A stretch of DNA of 64,000 nt from Phormidium tenue FACHB-1050 (GTDB lineage: Bacteria > Cyanobacteriota > Cyanobacteriia > Pseudanabaenales > Pseudanabaenaceae): positions 124,001 through 188,000 of the forward strand of contig NZ_JACJQY010000003.1 of the NCBI RefSeq assembly GCF_014696925.1, given 5' to 3'. A model generated the notes under the pieces. That model was not told the origin of the DNA and made no database searches. It saw nothing but the letters and a program-made list of their open reading frames with translations. Position 1 is the stretch's first letter. Each line of letters opens with the position of its first letter. The position numbers were made by a program, and so were the translations under genes. Shown piece by piece: positions 15,906 to 25,271 of the stretch.

Positions 15906-16859
15906 TTATCTTCGACGACGTAAAAATACTAATAACTTCTCAAATCCTTCAGGTAAAGGCGCAATATTCTCAATTAATTCGCCTGAAACTGGATGGGTAA
16001 AAGTCAGCTTCCATGCGTGGAGGGCTTGCCCTGAGAGATATTGTGACACCTCCTTGTTAGGACTGCCGTAGACAGGATCGCCAGCGATCGCCCAGCCCAT
16101 ATGTGCGGAATGGACACGAATTTGATGGGTGCGTCCTGTTTCCAGATCAAATTTAACAAGTGCGTAATTTCCTAAACGTTCCTTGATTTGCCAGTGGGTG
16201 ATGGCTCTGCGCCCATTTTCCATTACTGCCATTTTTTTGCGATCGCTATGATGTCTGGCGATCGCTGCATCAATCACTCCCGATTCATTTTTAGGAACTC
16301 CACGCACAACTCCTAAATACTCACGTCGGGCTGTTTTTGCTTGGATTTGTGTTTGTAAATCTTGATGAGCGCGATCGCTTTTGGCTACCACCATTGCGCC
16401 ACTAGTGTCCTTATCTAAACGATGCACGATGCCAGGACGTTGAGTTCCATTTATTCCTGAAAGTTCTTTGCAATGTGCTAAAAGTGCATTAACTAAGGTT
16501 CCGTCACTATGTCCTGCCGCAGGATGGACTACTAATCCCGCAGGCTTATTAATCACAATTAAATGGTCGTCTTCGTAAAGAATGTCTAAAGGAATTTCTT
16601 GCGCTACTAAATCAAGGGGTGTTGATGCTGGAGTGATTAACTGAATGCGATCGCCTGCTTTAATTAAATCCTTTTTGTTATTACAAAGAGCATTATTAAC
16701 AGTGACATAGCCCTCATCAATTAATGCTTGAATACGTGATCGGGATAGATCTCCGAGTTGTTGTGCTAAAAATCGATCAATACGCTCAGACTTTGCAAGG
16801 TCTAGCGATACTTCAATTAAGTTAATATTATTTTCTATGTGAGTTGGCTCTAAGTTCAT
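15906..16859 (-). CDS. rluD: RluA-family pseudouridine synthase (RluD-like)
   Basis: 317 aa. An N-terminal S4 RNA-binding domain (about 22-80: RIDRFLAQQLGDLSRSRIQALIDEG) is followed by the RluA catalytic domain. The conserved HRLDKDTSG box places the catalytic Asp at residue 149. GRTHQIRVH is the second family signature. Likely isomerises uridines in 23S rRNA helix 69 (RluD type), though RluC-like specificity cannot be excluded. Convergent with rsmI, with only about 23 bp between them. Confidence 0.9.
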   Translation of the reverse strand: MNLEPTHIENNINLIEVSLDLAKSERIDRFLAQQLGDLSRSRIQALIDEGYVTVNNALCNNKKDLIKAGDRIQLITPASTPLDLVAQEIPLDILYEDDHLIVINKPAGLVVHPAAGHSDGTLVNALLAHCKELSGINGTQRPGIVHRLDKDTSGAMVVAKSDRAHQDLQTQIQAKTARREYLGVVRGVPKNESGVIDAAIARHHSDRKKMAVMENGRRAITHWQIKERLGNYALVKFDLETGRTHQIRVHSAHMGWAIAGDPVYGSPNKEVSQYLSGQALHAWKLTFTHPVSGELIENIAPLPEGFEKLLVFLRRRR

Positions 16860-17037
16860 AGTAATTCAACTTTATGCTAAAACTTGACAGTCTGTTTATC
16901 TCATTGAAAAAAATTGCCTCACCTTTAATAATAAAGTTGATGTTAAAGAACTAATGAGCCTATTGTTGCAATTACCAATAAAAAAATTTGAGGATAGTGT
17001 TATAAACTTTTAACTTAAATTTTATATCTAATATATT

Positions 17038-17874
17038 ATGAATATTCCTGATAATGATTCAGAGTCTGCGCTTATACTACCAGCATATATTGAAAAATAT
17101 GTGCTGAAATGGCGTAATTTAGCACTTTCGACTCAACCCCTTAATTTTGATCAAGCAAAAACTGCGGTTGAAAATGCTTATGCAAAGATTGGGAAAGACA
17201 AACCTTTAGTCGTTTTTTTTTCAAGTCCTTTCTCAGCGATCTCAGTACTAATTGATCTGCAACTATCAGAACAATTTGGATGCTTACTTAATACTCTTAA
17301 TGATTTATACTTTGAACCTTATTTTCAAGAAATGTTCGAGGTGTATTTTCGTAAAATCACTTATAAAGATCGAATTTATATTTATCACAAACATTCATGG
17401 TGGGAGTCAATTCGTCGTCAATTAAATCGATTTTATCGTTGCCAAATCTATAAAAAAACAACGAATAATTTGCAGTCTGATCTCGCTCTAAATAAACAAA
17501 TATTGAAAATAACGTCGAAAGAATTGTTTCCTTTGAATTGCTATGGTAATTACTGTAGTGGCAAGATTGAACTTTGGTCTGGTGCTGTTGACTTTTGTAT
17601 CAATGTTCTGGCTTGTGATGATTCTAGACAATGGCAATTGATCGAGTCTCTTATTCAGTCCTGTGGCTGGATTTTTCCATTGGATGGACTTGCCTTAATT
17701 TGTGCTAGACCGACTAAGTTATCTGTTGATGCGGACGATCTATTACATCACGAAAAGGAGCCTGCTTTGCAGTATGCTGACGGCTATGGATTTTATTCCT
17801 TTCACGGACAAATTGTGGATCGTGAGCAGTTGATCAATTTGGTTGCGTTGGGAAAGCAAGGAAAATTTCCATAG
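17038..17874 (+). CDS. Hypothetical protein with DUF6745-like N-terminal part
   Basis: 278 aa, AT-rich compared with its neighbours. The opening (YIEKYVLKWRNLALSTQPLNFDQAKTAV...) followed by KPLVVFFSSPFSAISVL resembles the W-x-S-T-x-P...A...SP motif order of DUF6745 proteins, which often sit on leucine-rich-repeat-like or genomic-island proteins. The C-terminal half (WSGAVDFCINVLACDD..., CGWIFPLDGLALICARPTKL) matches the same sort of protein. No catalytic motif or membrane segment is seen. No operon partner. Function unknown, and the family call is tentative. Confidence 0.55.
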   Translation: MNIPDNDSESALILPAYIEKYVLKWRNLALSTQPLNFDQAKTAVENAYAKIGKDKPLVVFFSSPFSAISVLIDLQLSEQFGCLLNTLNDLYFEPYFQEMFEVYFRKITYKDRIYIYHKHSWWESIRRQLNRFYRCQIYKKTTNNLQSDLALNKQILKITSKELFPLNCYGNYCSGKIELWSGAVDFCINVLACDDSRQWQLIESLIQSCGWIFPLDGLALICARPTKLSVDADDLLHHEKEPALQYADGYGFYSFHGQIVDREQLINLVALGKQGKFP

Positions 17875-17965
17875 GTCGATCGCATAGTTTTCAGTTATTT
17901 TTATTTTTGAGCGATCGCGATGATGCCAAAGTCCACCCTTAGCAGCGATCGCTCCTAATCCACTA

Positions 17966-19660
17966 TTAGTTGATGTTTTGAAAAGCAGCGAAGGGGAGAG
18001 CCGCTGCGATCGCCTTAGGCATTGCTCCAGTCAAAGTTTTAACTGCCATATTCCATAACTTCGCAGGTTCTAAGTCAGCACCGATCATTTGCCAGATTCG
18101 CATTAACTCCTCAGTATGCAAACGATTGTCCTCGGTGAGAGCTAGCAATATGCGACGGCGGATATATTCGCCATCTTTGGAAGCTAGGAACTTAAAGCCC
18201 ATGCTGGCAGTAGGAATGATGTCAAACTGACCGTCGGATTTAGCGATCGCCAATAAATTCTCTAACCTTGACCATTGGAATTTGTCGTCCTTAAAGAGAA
18301 TTTCCAGTAGCCGTTGACGCAGACTGTCAGACTCATCGGTGAGCAAACGTCTTGCTACGTAGGGATAGGCAACCTGCACGATCCGAAATTCTGGATTGAG
18401 ACTTAGAGCGACACCTTCTTGAGTGATCACAGAGCGAATAATCAGTGCAAATTTCGCAGGTAAACAGAAGGGATAGTCATACATCACCTTAGAGAAGCGA
18501 TCGGTGACAACTTTAAAGTTAAAGTCCTTCACCTTCTCAGACATGATATCGCCCAGTACTGATTCCAGCGCATTCACAATTGGCTTCATCTCGATGTCTG
18601 GTTGCAAGAAACCAAGTCTCACATAGTCTTGTCCTAGCTCATCGTAGTCCTTATTCAGTAAGTGAACGACCGAATCAACTAACTGCTCTTTAGTTTGCAG
18701 ATCCAACTGATCCATCATCCCAAAATCGATATAAGCCATCTTGCCATCGTAGGTGGCAAAAAGATTTCCTGGGTGAGGATCGGCGTGGAAAAAACCAAAT
18801 TCGAGAAGTTGACGTAAACCAGACATGACACCGATTCTCACGAGATTGTCGGTATTCAAGCCTGCCGATTTAATTTGCTCGATCTCATTAAGCTTGATGC
18901 CATTAATCCATTCTAAGGTGAGAACACGATGGGTACTGTATTGACGATAGATCGATGGAACTTTAACATCGGGATCATTTTTGAAGTAACCAGCGAAGCG
19001 CTCAGCGTTGGTTGCTTCATGGGCATAGTCAATTTCTTCAAATAATTTCAAGCCGAACTCATCAACGATCGCCTGTAGACTATTGCCTAAATTAAGAGGT
19101 AATAGTGGTCCTAGCCATCCAGCAATCCAACGCATCAGGTAAAGATCGAGCGTTAGTATCGGAATTAGGGTGGGGCGTTGTACCTTTACCGCCACTTCTT
19201 CACCTGAAAACAAGGTCGCTTTATATACCTGACCTAAACTTGCCGCAGCAACTGGATCTTCAGAAATATTGCGATAAACCATGTTAACAGGCTTACCTAG
19301 CTCTGACTCAATGATGGCAAAAGCTTGCTCGTTAGAAAATGGTGGTAATTGGTCTTGGAGTTTGGTTAGTTCTTCTAAAAAGTCTATCCGTACTAAATCG
19401 GGACGTGTTGATAGTGCTTGCCCTACCTTGATATAGGTGGGCCCAAGGGCTGTAATAATACGTCGTAACTGCTCGGCGAGTTTAGGTTGGCTCACTGTGT
19501 TACCAGTCAAGACATCCCAGCCAAAAGCTAGCCCAAAACTGATTGCAAAATAAATTATTTTAAAAATCCGACTAATCGCTAACCAAGGACGACGACCGTA
19601 ATATGCGGCATTGGCTTTGGCATCGTAGCGATTTAGCTGCTCAAGAGGATGCTGACTCAC
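17966..19660 (-). CDS. ABC1/UbiB-family atypical protein kinase-like protein
   Basis: 564 aa. UbiB/ADCK/ABC1K proteins are membrane-linked atypical kinases that support isoprenoid-quinone and prenyl-lipid metabolism. All family features are present: the KxGQ motif in LGPTYIKVGQALSTRPD, the Ala-rich loop VAAASLGQVYKA in place of a Gly-rich loop, the VAIK-like Lys in EEVAVKVQRP, the catalytic-loop equivalent HADPHPGNLF and the metal-binding IDFGMM. A hydrophobic C-terminal stretch may anchor it. Cyanobacteria carry several paralogues and the specific one cannot be told here. Monocistronic. Confidence 0.92.
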   Translation of the reverse strand: MSQHPLEQLNRYDAKANAAYYGRRPWLAISRIFKIIYFAISFGLAFGWDVLTGNTVSQPKLAEQLRRIITALGPTYIKVGQALSTRPDLVRIDFLEELTKLQDQLPPFSNEQAFAIIESELGKPVNMVYRNISEDPVAAASLGQVYKATLFSGEEVAVKVQRPTLIPILTLDLYLMRWIAGWLGPLLPLNLGNSLQAIVDEFGLKLFEEIDYAHEATNAERFAGYFKNDPDVKVPSIYRQYSTHRVLTLEWINGIKLNEIEQIKSAGLNTDNLVRIGVMSGLRQLLEFGFFHADPHPGNLFATYDGKMAYIDFGMMDQLDLQTKEQLVDSVVHLLNKDYDELGQDYVRLGFLQPDIEMKPIVNALESVLGDIMSEKVKDFNFKVVTDRFSKVMYDYPFCLPAKFALIIRSVITQEGVALSLNPEFRIVQVAYPYVARRLLTDESDSLRQRLLEILFKDDKFQWSRLENLLAIAKSDGQFDIIPTASMGFKFLASKDGEYIRRRILLALTEDNRLHTEELMRIWQMIGADLEPAKLWNMAVKTLTGAMPKAIAAALPFAAFQNIN

Positions 19661-19743
19661 GCTGGTAATTACCGTTTTTTATATCCCATCAATCTATCAG
19701 TATACAAAACTACATAATATAGTGGTAATAATTTTTAAATAGT

Positions 19744-19852
19744 TATAGTTTAGCGCCTTGCGCTTTCTTCAAACCCAAGAAGCGAGTAGCGGCGCTTTGC
19801 GCCGCTACTCGTCTTCTGGGTTCATGTCCAAACAAGACTGGTGATAGCTATA
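19744..19852. mobile_element. MITE-like element, TATAGC family (about 109 bp)
   Basis: Begins TATAGTTTAGCGCC and ends ...GGTGATAGCTATA. The core hairpin has AAACCCAAGAAG outer blocks, the variable GCGAGTA and GCGGCGC-TTT-GCGCCGC, with one mismatch in the outer right arm (CTTCTGGG). Lies between the starts/ends of two minus-strand genes. Confidence 0.75.
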
Positions 19853-19879
19853 ATTCAGCAAAAAGCGCTATTCCAAACT

Positions 19880-20923
19880 CTATGCACAGGATTCACAGCT
19901 AGGACGCGCTACGAGATTTTCGTATGGCTCGATCGCAAAAGGCTGTTCAGGATTTATTAATAAATGGCGATCACATAAATCAAAAAGTTCTTGTTTTGAC
20001 TGTACCAAGCGCATTCCTGCTAAAAATTTGCCTTCGCGATCGATGCCAGTGCCAATAAAATTCAAGAACTTTTTCAAGCTATTCACATGGGATTTTTCTC
20101 TGAGTGTGTCTTGGCAAGTAATCGTAAACAGATGCTGAATATATTTATACACATCGGCAAGTGTAATTATTTGGACAGCTTTCCCAGCAAAGCGATCGCG
20201 TATTTGTTGAAAGATCCAAGGATTGCGAATTGCCGATCGCCCAATCATTACACCTGCTGCACCTGTCTCCTTTAGAACCTGTTCGGCTTTGAGGTAGGAA
20301 GTAATATTGCCATTGGCTAATACATGGCAATTCACAGTTTGTACTGCTTGACGGATCAAGTCATAATGCACTTCGCCTCGATATAACTCCTTGACGGTGC
20401 GACCATGTAAGCTCAGGAGATCAATTTGGTATTGATTAATTAAATTTAAAAGTTTTTCAAAATTATCAGTTGAGTCAAAGCCCACGCGCATTTTTACGGT
20501 GAAAAGTCCCGAAATTTGCGATCGCATAGCCTCAAAAATTCTCTCAATGGCTTCGGGTTCACGCAATAATCCACCACCAACATTTTTGCGATAGACACGC
20601 GGCGCAGGACAGCCAAGGTTAAGATCAATTCCTGCGATCGGATATTTTGTAAGCTGTTGAGCAATCCGCAATATATCAGGAATACTTTCGCCAATTAATT
20701 GAGCAAATACAGGTCTTCCTGTTGTGTTGAGAGTAATTGACCTAAGAATTTTCTTATCGATATTGGAATTAGCATAGACTCGAAAGTATTCTGTCACATA
20801 ATAATCAGGACAGCCATAGGCGCTTAACATTTGCATGAAAGCGAGATCGGTTACATCTTGCATTGGCGCAAGTGCAGTCAGTGGTTGACCAGATAAAATT
20901 GGTGGCGGTAAAGTTTCTGGCAA
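19880..20923 (-). CDS. tRNA-dihydrouridine synthase
   Basis: 347 aa, FMN-dependent Dus that reduces uridine in tRNA D-loops. The TIM barrel starts LTALAPMQDVTDLAFMQML, the catalytic Cys is in GIDLNLGCPAPRVYRKNVGG, and FMN-phosphate contacts appear in VLANGNI and GVMIGRSAIRNPWIF. The overall shape is closest to the DusC-like group. Divergent from the adjacent GIY-YIG gene, with 67 bp between start codons. Confidence 0.9.
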   Translation of the reverse strand: MPETLPPPILSGQPLTALAPMQDVTDLAFMQMLSAYGCPDYYVTEYFRVYANSNIDKKILRSITLNTTGRPVFAQLIGESIPDILRIAQQLTKYPIAGIDLNLGCPAPRVYRKNVGGGLLREPEAIERIFEAMRSQISGLFTVKMRVGFDSTDNFEKLLNLINQYQIDLLSLHGRTVKELYRGEVHYDLIRQAVQTVNCHVLANGNITSYLKAEQVLKETGAAGVMIGRSAIRNPWIFQQIRDRFAGKAVQIITLADVYKYIQHLFTITCQDTLREKSHVNSLKKFLNFIGTGIDREGKFLAGMRLVQSKQELFDLCDRHLLINPEQPFAIEPYENLVARPSCESCA

Positions 20924-20990
20924 AGCGGCTAACTATAATTGATTGTGAACTGTGATGTATAAAGCAAGACTCACAATTATAACAATCCCT

Positions 20991-21623
20991 ATGAGCGATC
21001 GCCCCACTCAATACAACAGCCAAGATGAGAATAAATCCTCTGAGTATAAACAGGGATCGCTCTTTAATGAAGGAATTCAGCGTACTTCGCGAGTCTATGA
21101 CAGTAGTGCGAGTTATGAAATGGGAAGTCAGTCATTACAGGTATGGAAACAGGTAATCGCGAAGTATCAGAGTTCCATCACCACAATGATCCCCGCAGTT
21201 CAAACCGCTCTGTTTGACATGCCGTCTAGTCATTGCGATCCCCATAGGATTAATCCCTTTGCCTTACCAATTCAACCTGCGGAATTCTATCGCTTGCCCA
21301 GTCGTGACAGTGACGACGCTTGCATATATTTTGTGATCGATCTCACCTGCGAGACGCAATCACCCGTGTTACTGTATATAGGTGAAACAGGTCGTTCTCA
21401 TAAGCGATGGAAAGGAATGCATGACTGCAAACGGTATCTCCTTAATTACCGTGAACTGCATACCACCCACAATCTTCAGACACAAGTTGTCATGACCTTT
21501 TGGTGGGATGCACCCTCAGCCACACGCCCTCGACAACAGCTAGAACGGATCTTGATCGAGAAATGGCGATCGCCATTTAATAAGGAAAACTGGAGATATT
21601 GGGGAACTCCTTTTATGAATTAG
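20991..21623 (+). CDS. GIY-YIG nuclease-family protein
   Basis: 210 aa from the ATG at 20991 (MSDRPTQYNSQ...). An upstream in-frame ATG at 20952 has no better ribosome-binding site. An unstructured N-terminal ~90 residues is followed by a GIY-YIG-like domain: CIYFVID ... LLYIGETGRSHKRWKG (the Y-I-G strand, then helix with Arg), and LERILIEKWRSPFNKENW with the usual C-terminal Glu and Asn. This layout recurs in cyanobacterial hypothetical GIY-YIG proteins. Function unknown, with DNA repair or RNA processing as possibilities. Confidence 0.7.
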   Translation: MSDRPTQYNSQDENKSSEYKQGSLFNEGIQRTSRVYDSSASYEMGSQSLQVWKQVIAKYQSSITTMIPAVQTALFDMPSSHCDPHRINPFALPIQPAEFYRLPSRDSDDACIYFVIDLTCETQSPVLLYIGETGRSHKRWKGMHDCKRYLLNYRELHTTHNLQTQVVMTFWWDAPSATRPRQQLERILIEKWRSPFNKENWRYWGTPFMN

Positions 21624-21723
21624 AGAGTCTGTAATTCTGTAATTACGTATCTCTCCGCAATGATTCAGGTAGCCTTAAACACCGCCATCTATAAGTACTT
21701 TATCTAAAAACACTAAGATTACT

Positions 21724-21918
21724 ATGTCTTCTCAAAATCTAAACCCTAACCATGATGTGAATGAACTATGGTTTGCGAAATTTTTTATTGGCAGTATGGC
21801 ATCGATCGCCTTATTAACTGTAGTTTTGTCTTTCTTGCCTTCATCACCAGCACTACGCAATTCACCACAAATTAAAAGTTCATTGTTGAATTTGCAAGCT
21901 ATTTCTGTTGTTGTTTAA
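21724..21918 (+). CDS. Small single-pass membrane protein (64 aa)
   Basis: MSSQNLNPNHDVNELWFAKFFIGSMASIALLTVVLSFLPSS...: a polar N terminus, one membrane helix (about 20-38) and a polar tail. No strong ribosome-binding site is visible, but the frame has clean membrane-protein composition and sits between two annotated genes. Its stop is 18 bp from the stop of the convergent glycosyltransferase. Function unknown. Confidence 0.5.
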   Translation: MSSQNLNPNHDVNELWFAKFFIGSMASIALLTVVLSFLPSSPALRNSPQIKSSLLNLQAISVVV

Positions 21919-21935
21919 TTTCTAAGAGTTACGAT

Positions 21936-23117
21936 TTAATTTTCTTTAACTTTGAAAAAAACAGATTCAGTTTGTTCAGCAAGTTTTTCCCAAGCAAAGC
22001 GCTCTCTTAGTTCTGCTTGAGCATTTTGGACTAACGTTTGTGCGTACTCAGGATTTTGCAAAACCTCGATGATCCCGTCTGCTAAGGAATCAGCATCATT
22101 AACTCGTGTCACTGTGCCTGTAATTTTATGACGAACTACTTCTGGTAATCCGCCCGTATCAGAGACTACGAGCGGAATTCTGGCGGCAAAGCTCTCAAGG
22201 GCGACAATACCAAATGGCTCATACAAACTAGGAAATACTGCACAATTAGCAACCTTCTGAAATTTCCAAAAGTCAGCGTCAGCCATAAAGCCTGTAAATA
22301 AAACTTTGTGGTAGATCCCCAGATCCCAAGCTTGACGTTGTAGCAAAATCGAATAAGCGTCGCCAGTGCCGATAATTACTAGACGTACTTGATCATTCAT
22401 TGCTGCAATCACCTTGGGCATGGCATTGAGCAAGATATAAATTCCTTTTTCATAGGTGATTCGTCCTACAAAATAGACGATCGCTTCATCAGGTTTGGCG
22501 TATCTCGCTCGAAGATCTTCAAAATCATGCTGATGCTCCGCAGTGATATTTAGCCAACGCTCAACACTTAGCCCGTTATAAACCACATCAGTTTTTTCGG
22601 CAGGACAATCGAGCGCTCGCTGTAATTCGCCGCGCATATACTCGGAACAGACAATTACTCGTTGGGATGCTTGAGTTAAGAGCATCTCCCTATGGTGGAT
22701 ATATCGTTGTGTATCGTTGTGAATCCCATTACATCGTCCATATTCTGTGGCGTGGATTGTGGTAACTAGCGGGATCGAAAATTCATTAGTAATGGCGATC
22801 GCAGTTTCTTCGACTAACCAGTCATGGGCATGGAGTAAATCCATCGAATTAACTGCCAAAAAACCTCTCGCAAAGTTCAGCATATTTCTATTCATTTGCC
22901 CAACCCATTGGAAAAAGTCGTTATTAACTCCAACGGGAATGCGGTATACATGAATGCCATCAACGATCGCTTCTAATGGCTCATTTTCGACAGCGACAGT
23001 GATTAGATGCACCTCATGACCGCGCTTAACAATTTCAGGATATAGCTCAGCTACGTGGCGAGAAATTCCTCCAATGATGCGTGGTGGAAATTCCCAAGCT
23101 AGAGCGAGAATACGCAT
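21936..23117 (-). CDS. GT4-family glycosyltransferase
   Basis: 393 aa, GT-B fold. N-terminal Rossmann domain MRILALAWEFPPRIIGGISRHVAEL shows the Gly-Gly loop for the acceptor or nucleotide sugar. The C-terminal domain carries VYFVGRITYEKGI and the E-x-F-G-x-x-x-x-E motif EPFGIVALE. Likely makes a glycan or glycogen-like polymer in the cytoplasm; the WEFPP opening is shared with some glycogen synthase-like GT4 enzymes. Monocistronic, so no pathway context is available. Confidence 0.88.
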   Translation of the reverse strand: MRILALAWEFPPRIIGGISRHVAELYPEIVKRGHEVHLITVAVENEPLEAIVDGIHVYRIPVGVNNDFFQWVGQMNRNMLNFARGFLAVNSMDLLHAHDWLVEETAIAITNEFSIPLVTTIHATEYGRCNGIHNDTQRYIHHREMLLTQASQRVIVCSEYMRGELQRALDCPAEKTDVVYNGLSVERWLNITAEHQHDFEDLRARYAKPDEAIVYFVGRITYEKGIYILLNAMPKVIAAMNDQVRLVIIGTGDAYSILLQRQAWDLGIYHKVLFTGFMADADFWKFQKVANCAVFPSLYEPFGIVALESFAARIPLVVSDTGGLPEVVRHKITGTVTRVNDADSLADGIIEVLQNPEYAQTLVQNAQAELRERFAWEKLAEQTESVFFKVKEN

Positions 23118-23280
23118 GATGTTTGAGTGATATTTGTATTAATAAAAACGGCGGCTAAGGAAAGAATAAGAACTGAGTAATTAAGCTTAACTAACTATAG
23201 CAATTATGTATGTATAGGGATGTAGATCCTAAAAAGTAAAGTTAACCTAAAGATAGAGCTTTTTTACGGCTTATAGCTGT

Positions 23281-23378
23281 TATAGCGTTTATCAGTCTGG
23301 TGAAGTACGTGTTTGTTTCCCCACCTTCGGCGGGGAAACAAACACGTACTTCACCTCGCTTGCTTGAGAAACGATATA
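23281..23378. mobile_element. Hairpin element with TATAGCGTTT ends
   Basis: Ends TATAGCGTTTATCAG... and ...GAAACGATATA. The core 23299-23355 has 20+ bp arms (GGTGAAGTACGTGTTTGTTT and complement) with CCACC-TTC-GGCGG at the tip. Confidence 0.7.
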
Positions 23379-23434
23379 AACGTAAGAATCTACGAAAAAA
23401 AAGACTTTATCCAATCTGTATTCCTAGCGCGATC

Positions 23435-23526
23435 AGTAATTTTCGTTATGAAAAACCCAAATCGTTTTTTTGAAAGCCCGCCAACGGCGGGCTTTCAAAA
23501 AAACGATTTTTGTAATGAAAACTGCT
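23435..23526. mobile_element. AGYAATT-family element, single hairpin (92 bp)
   Basis: Ends AGTAATTTTCGTTATG... and ...TGTAATGAAAACTGCT match those of the 14387 element. The core 23459-23509 has 24-bp perfect arms including GAAAGCCCGCC-AAC-GGCGGGCTTTC. The same inner block as hairpin a at 14403, but the loop is inverted (AAC instead of GTT). Confidence 0.8.
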
Positions 23527-23579
23527 GTAGCGCGATCGCTTCACAATTACTGACAATACTTTGCTATTAAACAAGCTCT

Positions 23580-23628
23580 AGTATTTTTGTTGAAACTGTT
23601 GCAGAGAAACAATTTTAACAAAAATACT
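23580..23628. repeat. Imperfect TATTTTTGTT hairpin
   Basis: AGTATTTTTGTT... and ...AACAAAAATACT with mismatches toward the tip. Right flank TTCAGCGTAAAGCGTTGTA is shared with the element at 44674. Looks like a decayed copy. Confidence 0.6.
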
Positions 23629-23747
23629 GGGTTTACATTCAGCGTAAAGCGTTGTAATACTAAGAAATGGCTCAAGATATGCTAATCTCACTGCATAATT
23701 TGTGATACTTTTCATGACAACCGTGTGAATTGTGACAGGAGGCAGTT

Positions 23748-24944
23748 ATGACAGAAAACAAAACTAAAGAAGTGATTGAGGGCGTTTCTAAGCAAGTTGG
23801 GCAGACTTGGACAAAAGTGCAGCCGCAATTGCAAGCGCTACTACTTAAACTTGTTAAAAGTTTGTTGCCTGCATTGCGTAACCTACAAGCAAAGCTCACC
23901 AAGTCAGATTTGATGGCAAAAGAAGGCGAAGACGCATCTGCCACAACCAGCACAGAAAAGCTTTCTAGCAACCCTACACTCAATAAAGCTTTAGAGATAG
24001 GAAAAGTACTTTCATCTAAGGCGATCGCTACTTTAATCGTTGCCCTAACGAAACTTCAACAGAGTCTTTCAGGAGACAGTACCTTAGATGCTACAGGTGA
24101 AGCCACAGGGCTACTTAATGCATCAACTGAAGTGGATTCCCCACTAGTAGCCCAAGTTAAGCAAGAGTTTGGTATTGCTTGGAAATTTGTCAAAGAGCAA
24201 GTCACACCAAAAGTTTTGTCGTTCTTACAAATTTCTGTAGACAAACTTGATCCGATCGCCACAAATATTTGGCAAAAAGTTTCGACAAAAGTGGCGGCAA
24301 CCCCTTCTTTGGTCAATTCTTGGGAAAAGCTCCAAGAAAACGATGCTTGGAAAAAGACTGTAACTGCAACGGCTCCCATTTGGCGATCCATTAGTGGGAT
24401 TGCAGTACAAGTTCCCCTCTCCGATGAGGTTAAACGGATTCTAGATAAGCGGGCTGGTACTGTGGCTTTGGTCACTTTGTTTTCCCTGTTGATCATTCTG
24501 AAGCCATCCCATGCGCTAAGTCAAAATGTTAAGAAGGTCTCAGATACCCCAGCACCTCTTAACAAACCAGTTAGCACTGTTGCGAAGAAGCAACCACCAT
24601 CTGTCAATAAAGATTTAGTAAAACCAGAACGTGGTGACGCTCCGCTAACATCTGAACAAATTGCGATCGCCAAAATCCAAACTCAAGTTTCTGAAGTAGC
24701 CAAGCAGTATGGCGAATCTTTGTTTGGTTCGGTGCAGACTGACTTTAAGCGTGGACGATTAGTTGTGGCGCTCAATGACGAATGGTACAAGCTAGAGCCA
24801 AGTCAGCAAACTCAATTGGTGACAGATTTACAAAATCGTTCTCAGTCGCTGAATTTCAAGAAACTATTCGTGGCTGATGCCGAAAATCATCTGATTGCAC
24901 GTACCCCTGTCACTGGTAACGAAGTAGTTATTTTGAGGCAATAA
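23748..24944 (+). CDS. Hypothetical single-pass membrane protein
   Basis: 398 aa. Residues 1-220 are long amphipathic helices with repeated K-V-x-P/L segments (VSKQVGQTWTKVQPQLQALLLKLVKSLLP), one membrane helix follows (about 240-260, TVALVTLFSLLIILKPS), and the C-terminal ~95 residues form a compact domain (QIAIAKIQTQVSEVAKQYGESLFGSV..., FKRGRLVVALNDEWYKL). An AGGAGG site precedes the ATG. It looks like a conserved cyanobacterial protein, but I recognise no named family. Could be a cell-envelope or thylakoid scaffold. Confidence 0.7.
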   Translation: MTENKTKEVIEGVSKQVGQTWTKVQPQLQALLLKLVKSLLPALRNLQAKLTKSDLMAKEGEDASATTSTEKLSSNPTLNKALEIGKVLSSKAIATLIVALTKLQQSLSGDSTLDATGEATGLLNASTEVDSPLVAQVKQEFGIAWKFVKEQVTPKVLSFLQISVDKLDPIATNIWQKVSTKVAATPSLVNSWEKLQENDAWKKTVTATAPIWRSISGIAVQVPLSDEVKRILDKRAGTVALVTLFSLLIILKPSHALSQNVKKVSDTPAPLNKPVSTVAKKQPPSVNKDLVKPERGDAPLTSEQIAIAKIQTQVSEVAKQYGESLFGSVQTDFKRGRLVVALNDEWYKLEPSQQTQLVTDLQNRSQSLNFKKLFVADAENHLIARTPVTGNEVVILRQ

Positions 24945-24946
24945 TA

Positions 24947-24969
24947 TAAACGGCGCAAAGCGCCGTTTA
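24947..24969 (+). repeat. Short hairpin between two genes
   Basis: 10-bp arms TAAACGGCGC and complement around AAA, directly after the stop of the 398-aa gene and 14 bp before the DUF3288 ATG. There is no T-run, so it may be a weak terminator or an mRNA processing/stability hairpin. Confidence 0.65.
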
Positions 24970-24983
24970 CATTATGAGTTTTT

Positions 24984-25271
24984 ATGGCAGAAGTAAAAGA
25001 TCAGAGACATCCTCAATACACTAAAGATCGTCAAATCATAAATGAACTATTGGCGCAAACCACGCCAAGTAATCGCGATTATGTCGAGTTAGCTCGTTTG
25101 AGCATTCGCTATAAAGGATTTGTAGGGGCGCGAGATATTCAGGCTGATTTACTCAAAGTTCTCCATAATTGGCAGTTAACTGAGGAAGAATTATTTGTTA
25201 AAACCCGACAGATCCATGCGATCGGCAAGGTCTATATGGGGAGAGATGAAGGTCAAGACGACTGGGCTTAA
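24984..25271 (+). CDS. DUF3288 family protein
   Basis: 95 aa, soluble. The stretches DQRHPQYTKDRQIINELL, ARLSIRYKGFVGARDIQADLLKVL and TEEELFVKTRQIHA are the hallmark of DUF3288, a small family I know only from cyanobacteria and of unknown role. Lies 39 bp after the 398-aa gene on the same strand, possibly cotranscribed, and ends in a strong terminator. Confidence 0.85.
   Translation: MAEVKDQRHPQYTKDRQIINELLAQTTPSNRDYVELARLSIRYKGFVGARDIQADLLKVLHNWQLTEEELFVKTRQIHAIGKVYMGRDEGQDDWA

Larger units (their letters stand above)
23118..23747. other. 630-bp gap filled with three hairpin elements
   Basis: No credible gene. The gap holds a TATAGC-ended hairpin (23281-23378), an AGYAATT-family element (23435-23526) and a degraded TATTTTTGTT hairpin (about 23557-23660), followed by the leader of the 398-aa gene with AGGAGG upstream of its ATG. 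Confidence 0.75.
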
